Part shown: piece by piece, positions 57,410 to 64,000 of the stretch | Layout: every line of letters begins with the position of its first letter | How positions within the stretch are numbered: the stretch's first letter is position 1 | Assembly (NCBI GenBank): GCA_037501455.1 | Contig: CM074858.1 | Span: forward strand, 80,512,501 to 80,576,500 | DNA length: 64,000 nucleotides | Source: Lantana camara | Lineage: Eukaryota; Streptophyta; Magnoliopsida; Lamiales; Verbenaceae | Reading direction: 5' to 3' | Notes under the pieces: model-generated | What the model saw: only the letters and a program-made list of their open reading frames with translations | Database searches by the model: none | Told to the model about the DNA's origin: nothing | Made by a program: the position numbers and the translations under genes

Positions 57410-58651
57410 GCAGCAGCAGCAGCCTCTCGTTGACAGCAGAGTTGAGCAGAAACAGGGCAGAACTCATGCACGAAAATGCAAGTAACCAAGGCAGCAATAC
57501 CAGGTACAATTGCAGCACAAACTCAACAAGAACACACACCACAAGGCCACAAGTTGGACAGCAACAAGGAGGAAGGAAACGCAGCAAATTGACAGCAATT
57601 CCTCACGCTAAAAACAGAGCAAAGTTGCGGGAAAAACAGGGCATGCTAGCTCTCAACTCATGCGACTCAGATCAGGTCCAAAAAGTCATCAAATACGCAG
57701 CAAAACATCATATATTCAACAAGTAATTCAGTTCCAAAAGTGATCAATCAAAGCATGGAAGCATACGTGACCTTCCCGTGGAATTTCTGAAAATTTCATA
57801 AGTGATATCTCATATATATCTCAACAAACATGAAAGCAAAGATCATAATTGATATGAGGATGTTAAAACAATTAATCTCAGGCTTGGAATTGATCAAAAC
57901 CGTTAAGAATCGAAGGAGATCAAGAATTTGTACAAAACTCCATTTTTCGGTAAAATAGCCAGAAATGGATAAAACCATGCTCAAAATCATGAATGAAAGG
58001 ATGAAATTACTCAGAATTAATCATATATTACAACCCTAAGCTTACCTTGATGATTGGTTGAAGTTTGGAGAAGATTTGAGCTCCAAAATCTCCAAGGGAA
58101 GAAGGGTTTCGGGACTGGCAGGAGATGCAGTAGCTTTGGCTGAGTTTTTGGGGATGGTGAGAGGGTTATCTCGGTTAAAGCTTGAAATATCTAGATAGAT
58201 GGTTGAGTTAGGGTTTAAATGAATCAAACTATGGTTACTTTGGTTATGGTTTGGATGAGATATGGCTCAATTAGTGCAGCAAGGTCAAGTTGGTCTCCGT
58301 TTCGTTTTTCGGTTGGATTTCGGAGTTTCAAATGAATTAGGAAAATTATAAGGCTAAGTTTACTAAACTCGAATTTTCGTTATGAGTTCAGCGGATTTGA
58401 CGGAACTCGAATCCGAGTTCCCGAGCTCAAGATATTAAATTCGGAACCAAGGGTACGCTAAGTGCTCGTTAGCTCCCGTTTTGGTTCCTCAAATGAAATT
58501 TAATTCGTTAACATAACAAATGACTTCAAAAATATAAATTGAGCATAAAATCATATTCATAACACATATACGTACAACATATTACAATTTCGTGGCAATT
58601 TGATATCATATCATAAGAGAACGAAGCACAAAATAAACGAACAAACTTAAT

Positions 58652-58794
58652 CATGCAATTCATGCATAATTCCCATGCAACATATGATTTTCATGCAAAA
58701 CATATTAATTTGCATGCATAATTAAAATCTCATGCATAATTATGATTTCATGCAAAAATATATTAGTTGCATGCAAAAATAAAATCCTCATGCA
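58652..58794 (-). promoter_or_regulatory. RY-motif array (nine CATGCA) in R11 LTR
   Basis: CATGCA starts at 58652, 58661, 58674, 58692, 58713, 58731, 58749, 58770 and 58789. It has the same position relative to the TATA-like site as in R10, but the sequence between copies has diverged. Confidence 0.7.
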
Positions 58795-59106
58795 TAAGTA
58801 TACATTGTACGTAAATATATATATATAGATAATTAATAAATTAAAACATGATTAATTAACATAATATATAATTAGCATAATCATTAAACAAATAATAAAA
58901 TAATTAAACGTATTTATATATATATACATATAATACGAAATATATATATATAATTAATAGTATTAAAATAAAATATTATAATATAATATGATAAAATAAT
59001 AACAATTATAATAAAATTAAATATAAAACACGTAAAAACAATTAATTCGCGCAATTAGGTAAACACATACGCTCTACCTTTACGTCCAAAAAGTCGGGGC
59101 GTTACA

Positions 59107-59141
59107 ATCTCTCCCCCTTAAAAGAATCCGTCCTCGGATTC
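59107..59141 (-). other. R11 polypurine tract and stem-loop
   Basis: In minus sense, GAATCCG-AGGA-CGGATTC (59124-59141) overlaps the pol stop (59140-59142) and is followed by TTTTAAGGGGGAGAGAT. Confidence 0.88.
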
Positions 59142-61353
59142 ACTGCTCGCTCGGAATTAACTCAGGATGAAACCTTTTTATCTTATCCTCCATTTCCCAC
59201 GTAGTTTCTTCAGTTATACCACTTCTCCAAAGAATCTTGACTAGTGGAATACGCCGATCTCAAGTCCCTGAAGTTTTCGATCCAATAGCTTAATCGGCTT
59301 CTAAACAAAGGTGAGATCCGGTTCTAATTCCACTTCCTCAACCAGTAGAACCTCGGACTCATCTCGAGAATACTTTCGGAGCAAGTGTTTAATTTTCCTC
59401 CTCGTCCAATCCTTGAAAATCCTCTTCGTGGGAAAGCCTTTAGAAAAACCTTATCTCCAATCTCAACCTCCAATTTCTTCCTCCGTAGACCTGCATAAAT
59501 CTTTTGTCGATCCTGAGCAGCCTTCATCCGTTGTCTAATTATCTGAATCTTATCAATAGCCTCTTGTACAGTCTTAGAGGGTTTTTCCTTCTTTTCCCTT
59601 CTTTTAATCCCTTCTTGCTTGGTCTAATTCAATTCCTCCAAGTCCAAGAACAACGGTAATCGATATTTCTGTCATAAAGAGCTTCATAAGGGACCATTTC
59701 AATCGAGGCTTGATAACTGTTGTAGTAAACAAACTCAATTATCTGTAACTGTTCATTTCACGAGCTGTGAGAGTCCAATGCACATGCTCTCCACAGATCC
59801 TCCAGATACTTAATCAACCTTTCTGATTGTCCGTCGGTCTGAGGATGGAAAGCTGTGCTGAATTGAAGCCTTGTTCCCAAACACTTCTGCAATTCCTGCC
59901 ATAACCTTGAAGTAAATCTGGGATCCCGATTCGAGACAATACTACTAGGTACACCATGAAGCTTGACAATCTCATCATTGTATCTCTTAGCCAACTCGTT
60001 CACTTATCGGACATTCTGATTGCTAGAAAATGAGCGGATTCCGTCAACCTGTCCACGATAACTCAATTTCTATCGAAACCTCCTCTCACTCTCGGTAATC
60101 CTGAAACAAAATCCATAGCTATCTGTTCCCATTTCCATTCCGGGATAGGCAATGGTGGAAGTAGCCCCGATGGCTTTTGATGTCCCGTATTAACCCCTGG
60201 ACAAGTCATGCAGTGTTTCACAAAGTTGATAACATCTCGTTCTCATCCATTTCACCAATGGAATTGCTTAAGATCCTTATACATTTTGTTTCTCCGGGAT
60301 GTATCGAATACCCTGACCGATGGGCTTCCTCAAGAATAATCCTTTTTAATTCTTCCGGGACAACAACTCTATTCCTGAATCTTAGAAGTCCCATATCATT
60401 GAACCCAAACGAACATTCTGAATCAGCTAATTTCTGAACCTCGGGATCAATCCTCTGAGCATCAAATAACCTCTGTTTAAGATCTGGTCGAACCGTAATA
60501 TCCGAATACTAGTCCTCAGTCTGAACAACTCATTCTCATCCCCAATTTCCACTTCCACTTCGGACACACTAGTTTTCCCTACTAAGTGCATCCACGACCA
60601 AATTGACTTTGCCGGGATGGTATCGGATTGTACCCTCATAATCAGCCAAAAGTTCCATCCAATACCGTTGTCTCTTGTTCCATTCCTTATGTGAGAGTAA
60701 GTATTGGAGATTCTTGTAATCAGAAAAGACCTCGAACGAAATTCCATGAAGATAGTGTCTCCGCTTACCCAAAGCAAAGATCACTGTCACTACTTTCAAA
60801 CCATGAGTGGGTAGTTCTGTTCGTGCTCTTTCAATTTCCTCGAGGCATAAACAATTACTCTTCCATTTGCATCAACACACATCCCAAACCCTCCTTTTGA
60901 GGCGTCCGTAAAAACTGTATATCTTTCTGTACCTTCAGGAAACGCTAATACAGGAGCGGTGGTCAACTTTCCTTTACAAGTTGAAAGCTATCCTCACATG
61001 CCTCTTCCACTCAAACTTAACCGCTTTCTTAGTCAATCGGGTTAAAGGGACTGTAACCTTCGAAAGTCCTGTACAAATCTTCAATGGTAATCTGCCAAAC
61101 CCAAGAAACTCCTTATTTCTGAAGCATTTGTCGGGCTTTGCCATTGAATAACCGTCTCAATCTTAGAAGGGTCTACCTCCCAATCTTTCCTTGAAATAAT
61201 ATGACCCAGAAATGCTACTTGATCAATCCAAAACTCGGCTTTGCTAAACTTAGCATACAATCCGATACTTTCTTAAGGTATCCAACACAATCCTGAGGTG
61301 CCTGGCATGATCCTCCGGAGTTCTCGAATAAACCAAGATGTCATCGATGAAGA
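59140..61353 (-). pseudogene. R11 pol remnant: RT 3' part, RNase H, integrase, chromodomain
   Basis: Fragments in pol order on the minus strand: RT connection and RNase H near 60780-61350 with many single-base indels; FSDYKNLQYLLSHKEWNKRQR and YHPGKVNLVVDALSR (60799 downwards); integrase zinc-binding region near 60200-60340 in shifted frames; LHGVPSSIVSNRDPRF (60003 downwards), where the second catalytic Asp lies in SNRDPRF with Asn before Arg instead of the SDRDPRF of R10, so the aspartate itself is changed; then KLEVEIGDKVFLKAFPRRG (59527 downwards), after which about 0.1 kb is missing, and chromodomain traces to the stop at 59140-59142. Nothing here can make a functional enzyme. Confidence 0.88.
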
Positions 61354-62478
61354 TTACCACCACTTATCCAAATACCCTAAAGCAGCCGGAGCACCCCAAA
61401 GGGACGAACTTGGCCGTATATATCCAACTTTGAGTAATACGTCTAATTGAATCTTTAACTCTTCCAATTCAGCCGAATATCCTTTCCCTTCAATCAAAAC
61501 TGAACACTCCCGAACCACTGATCTGTCTGAAGACTCCCACCAAGTGGCGAACTCACCAAATAACAAGAAGAAAAAGCAAATAACAGGCAAGCACAGAATA
61601 GCAACTAAGTCACAAGAAATAAAGGAATGCGTGGCACCCGAATCAAGGAGTGCATGAATGCTCATGTTATGTATGCATAGGGTACCTTCTACCACTAATG
61701 TGGGATCAATCTCTGCATCTTGCTCCTCACCTTCGACGGCGTAAGCACGAGCCGGGATCATTGGCCTTTGAACTCGTCTTTGATATCCGGGGTTTTTGTA
61801 GGGACAAGTATCCGCCCTATGGTCAGCTTTTCCACATATCAGGCATAAACCCAACCTCTTCCAGCATTTGTGATAATTGTGAGTTGGCCCTCCACAATAT
61901 GTACATGGTGGCTTGGATAATCTTGCTTCACTCGGACGTTGTCGATCCCTTGTTGGTGCCATGGGTAGAGCCTTTGGTCGAGTCGGTGCGGCCTTAGAAC
62001 CTTGTCCTCCAAACCGAGGTTTCTTCAATAGACCCTTAGGAGGCGGACTAGCTTGAATCATCGGCCTCTTTCCCGAATTCGATCCGGATCCTCTTCCCAT
62101 AGGAGTTCTAACAACCGGATCCTTCTTTTTGATTTCCTCCCCTTGCGTAGTAGACTGTCGGACTCCAGGTATCCTCTCTACTCGAATCAACCAACCCTCC
62201 GAGACCGCATCATCGATAGGACCAGAAAATCGAGGGGGGTTGTAACTCAGAAACACCCCATGAGGGTCTCTATTGTTATGGTTTAGTGGAGGAGCTTGTT
62301 GTTCTGCCTGTTGCGGTGGGGGAGCTTGAGTCCTCCTATGCTCGACATAGTTGAAAACTGCTTCCATAAAATTCCCCATATCCATCGGTGGTGCTTGTGG
62401 TTGGGGTGGAGGCGTAGGAGATCGATCATGATGACGACGATGTCCGGGAGATCTCTCACAGTGTCTACGTGGAGGCAT
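61354..62478 (-). pseudogene. R11 Gag-PR-RT fusion shortened by deletions
   Basis: It starts MPPRRHCERSPGH at the ATG 62476-62478. After [11 protein letters not shown] and the VRQSTTQ segment it jumps to the region before the knuckles; about 380 nt of the Gag core are missing but the frame is kept. Knuckles CTYCGGPTHNYHKC (one residue in the usual NN position changed) and CLICGKADHRADTC follow. The protease motif is HALLDSGATHSF, with the canonical D-S-G that R9 and R10 lack. A second in-frame deletion of about 390 nt joins protease to RT (AELEELKIQL), and a third removes most of RT after SSSLWGAP. The frame ends at 61354. No particle protein can be made. Confidence 0.9.
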
Positions 62479-62671
62479 CCTGTTCAAGAAACACTAAAAT
62501 GCATGCTATTTTTAGTCCATGCATGCAAGTGCAATTAATCCGATCAAAATTCAAGATTTAAAGCACACAAGCACGTAAACAACGCATATGCATCACATTG
62601 ACAAGTTGTTCCTAAAGCCGAACGACCTAACTGACTCAACACGACACTAGAGCCCGGGTTTTGCAACCCTA

Positions 62672-62684
62672 AGCTCTGATACCA
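62672..62684 (-). other. R11 primer-binding site (initiator tRNA-Met)
   Basis: AGCTCTGATACCA is the complement of TGGTATCAGAGCT, 8 bp from the LTR border at 62693. The PBS-overlapping stem-loop of R10 is kept (GGGTT/AACCC around GCAA). Confidence 0.92.
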
Positions 62685-62692
62685 CTTAAGGA

Positions 62693-64000
62693 TGTAGCAC
62701 CCGAGCGTAAGGTACCACATCCCCCGCACCGAGACCCGACCCGTATATGAAATGGAAGTCCATACACAGGCCAAATCCGCGGCGAACGGGGACACAACAC
62801 ACACGCTATGCTAGGCGGGACTAACCCTTAAACCAATCAGTGCAGGAATCATAAAATCAGAGTTAAAGAAAATTCGCGGAAGCAAGAACTACATAGCAAA
62901 TATACAATGAGCTAACAAGCTCCAAAAATAGATATACAAGAGTATTCAAATATGCAACGACACTCACGGCCTACAAAATCAAAACGCTCCAATCTATAAC
63001 AGGATCAGATACAGAAGTAGCAATAAGAGTATGAATATGAGACTGAAAAGAAGTGCCAAACATAAATGCAAAACCTAGACGACTTGTATTCCCGCCTAGC
63101 ACTCCTATACCTGCACAAAATAGCTGAAAACAACCGGGTTCAGTCTAAAAGAGACTGGTGGGTATAAAACGAGGCATAAGATATATAATATCGCATAAAG
63201 TAAACACATACATGCAAGCCCTAATCCCGTGTGAAGTTTGAAAGGAATTTACCAAGTGGTTAAAACAAAGAAGACATCAACGGGATTACGACGTTCATAT
63301 TCATTCGTAATTATTCATAAGGGTTTAAGCTCGGCGAGTGAGCGTGCACAATCTCCAACCTTCTCCTCGTGTAATCATATCATAATTATTGGTTGTCATA
63401 CATATCTTTCGTGCACATACATAAATGATCATAATCATACATATACACCTTCTTCCTCCGGGTGGTGGACAAGTTAGCTAGACCTGACCACCGGTTAAAT
63501 CATGGGCCAATGGGGGTACATGAATTCTCCAAGGGCACTCAGCTCCCATTCCTCGCTAAAACTCCTAGCGAGGGCCGGTATCACCGTAGTTGGTTGGAAC
63601 TAGTATATGGGATCCCCGTCAGCCCTTGCTTCCTCGGTTAGCCACATATACTAAGTCCCGGGGCCCGTTAAATCAGAAGTCATAAATCAGAAATGTGTCT
63701 CGCCAAACATAAGGTAGGGTTTCATAATTAAAAAGGGGTCATACGTTTGAAATCATTTACCCAAAATGACTCGATTTATATAAATATATTATTTTGGCTT
63801 AAAACTTTGCACATAAGGGATTTATAGGGTTATTTTAACTAATAGAAGAAAAACCCACCTTTACCAAAGCAAAATAAAGACACAAGCGTCTCAATGCTCG
63901 TCCACGTCTCTGACCAAACCCGAATCTGTGCAAAAGAAAAGGTATGAGACTCATGACCACATATGACGCTCGGCAATGAGGTGAATATGACATGAATGCA
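62693..64000 (-). repeat. R11 5' LTR, runs off the window
   Basis: It matches 55212-56519 with six substitutions and no indel in the compared stretch. The palindrome cluster and promoter part lie beyond the window. Confidence 0.95.

Larger units (their letters stand above)
55212..59106 (-). repeat. R11 3' LTR
   Basis: It runs from TGTAGCACCCGAG to GGGGCGTTACA (3895 bp). In minus sense: nine CATGCA copies (58652-58794), TATA-like site (58340-58354), donor-like AAG|GTAAGCTT (58045), palindrome cluster, acceptor-like TTTTGCACAG (56445), second donor AAAGGTGGGTTTTTCT, and inverted pair (55329-55339 and 55609-55619). It is AT-rich with CA/TA microsatellites around 56870-57190. It is the same family as R10 but clearly diverged. 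Confidence 0.94.
55212..64000 (-). mobile_element. R11: defective non-autonomous relative of R10, young insertion
   Basis: In minus sense: 5' LTR (62693 to the window end), PBS (62672-62684), a 3.6-kb internal region with several deletions compared with 4.67 kb in R10, polypurine tract, and 3' LTR (55212-59106). Over the 1308 bp of 5' LTR visible I count six differences from the 3' LTR (0.46%; five transitions, one transversion). With a commonly used plant rate of 1.3e-8 per site per year this is roughly 0.2 million years. It is inserted in the R10 3' LTR. Confidence 0.94.

Noticed and set aside
1..64000. Host protein, tRNA or rRNA genes
   Set aside because: I found no tRNA cloverleaf, rRNA or non-transposon protein; matches to tRNA are only the 12-13-nt primer-binding sites.

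Overview
The window is plant nuclear heterochromatin. It has no host gene that I can support, and essentially every base belongs to a nest of long-LTR Ty3/gypsy retrotransposons of the chromovirus type, mostly Tekay/Del-like. The reasons are: LTRs of 2.6-3.9 kb with TG...CA ends, primer-binding sites complementary to plant initiator tRNA-Met (TGGTATCAGAGC), polypurine tracts, Gag with CCHC knuckles, one pol order throughout (PR-RT-RNase H-integrase-chromodomain), and a Mutator-type MITE with a 9-bp target duplication. I cannot name the species.

Layout, left to right (labels R1-R11 are mine). R1 (1-550) is the end of an LTR. R2 (551-3206) is most of an LTR. R3 is an old element on the minus strand: its LTR lies at 3207-3722 and 9534-11345 and its pol remnant at 11346-12409. 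R4 (3723-9533) is a solo LTR inside R3, and R5 (6353-9500) is a solo LTR inside R4. R6 (12410-20396, plus strand) sits in R3 pol and has a 3.5-kb internal region without recognisable genes. R7 (20397-30750, minus) sits in the 3' LTR of R6 and carries degenerate gag-pol, an extra leader reading frame and a MITE. A junction with filler DNA leads to R8 (30798-34650, plus): an internal tail, one LTR, then a PBS and leader, so a head-to-tail tandem. R9 (34651-43236, minus) sits in the R8 leader and has full-length but mutated gag-pol. R10 (43237-55211, plus) sits in the 5' LTR of R9 and is the best preserved element. R11 (55212-64000, minus) sits in the 3' LTR of R10 and is a young insertion of a heavily deleted element.

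LTR divergence agrees with the nesting: by eye about 3% in R9, about 0.7% in R10 and about 0.5% in R11. R9, R10 and R11 share family, primer and polypurine tract, so the defective ones were probably mobilised in trans by intact relatives.

The most interesting material is non-coding. Across LTR families that otherwise differ, I see the same set of dyad-symmetric structures. (1) Most LTRs carry pairs of 14-18-bp palindromes at regular spacing inside a predicted LTR intron; the arms differ between families but stay symmetric. (2) An inverted pair CTAGGCGGGA/TCCCGCCTAG flanks about 250-350 nt near the LTR 3' end. (3) A stem-loop with covarying arms lies just before the polypurine tract. (4) A stem-loop starts inside the PBS. 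(5) R10 and R11 have an array of RY motifs (TGCATG/CATGCA) upstream of the probable promoter.
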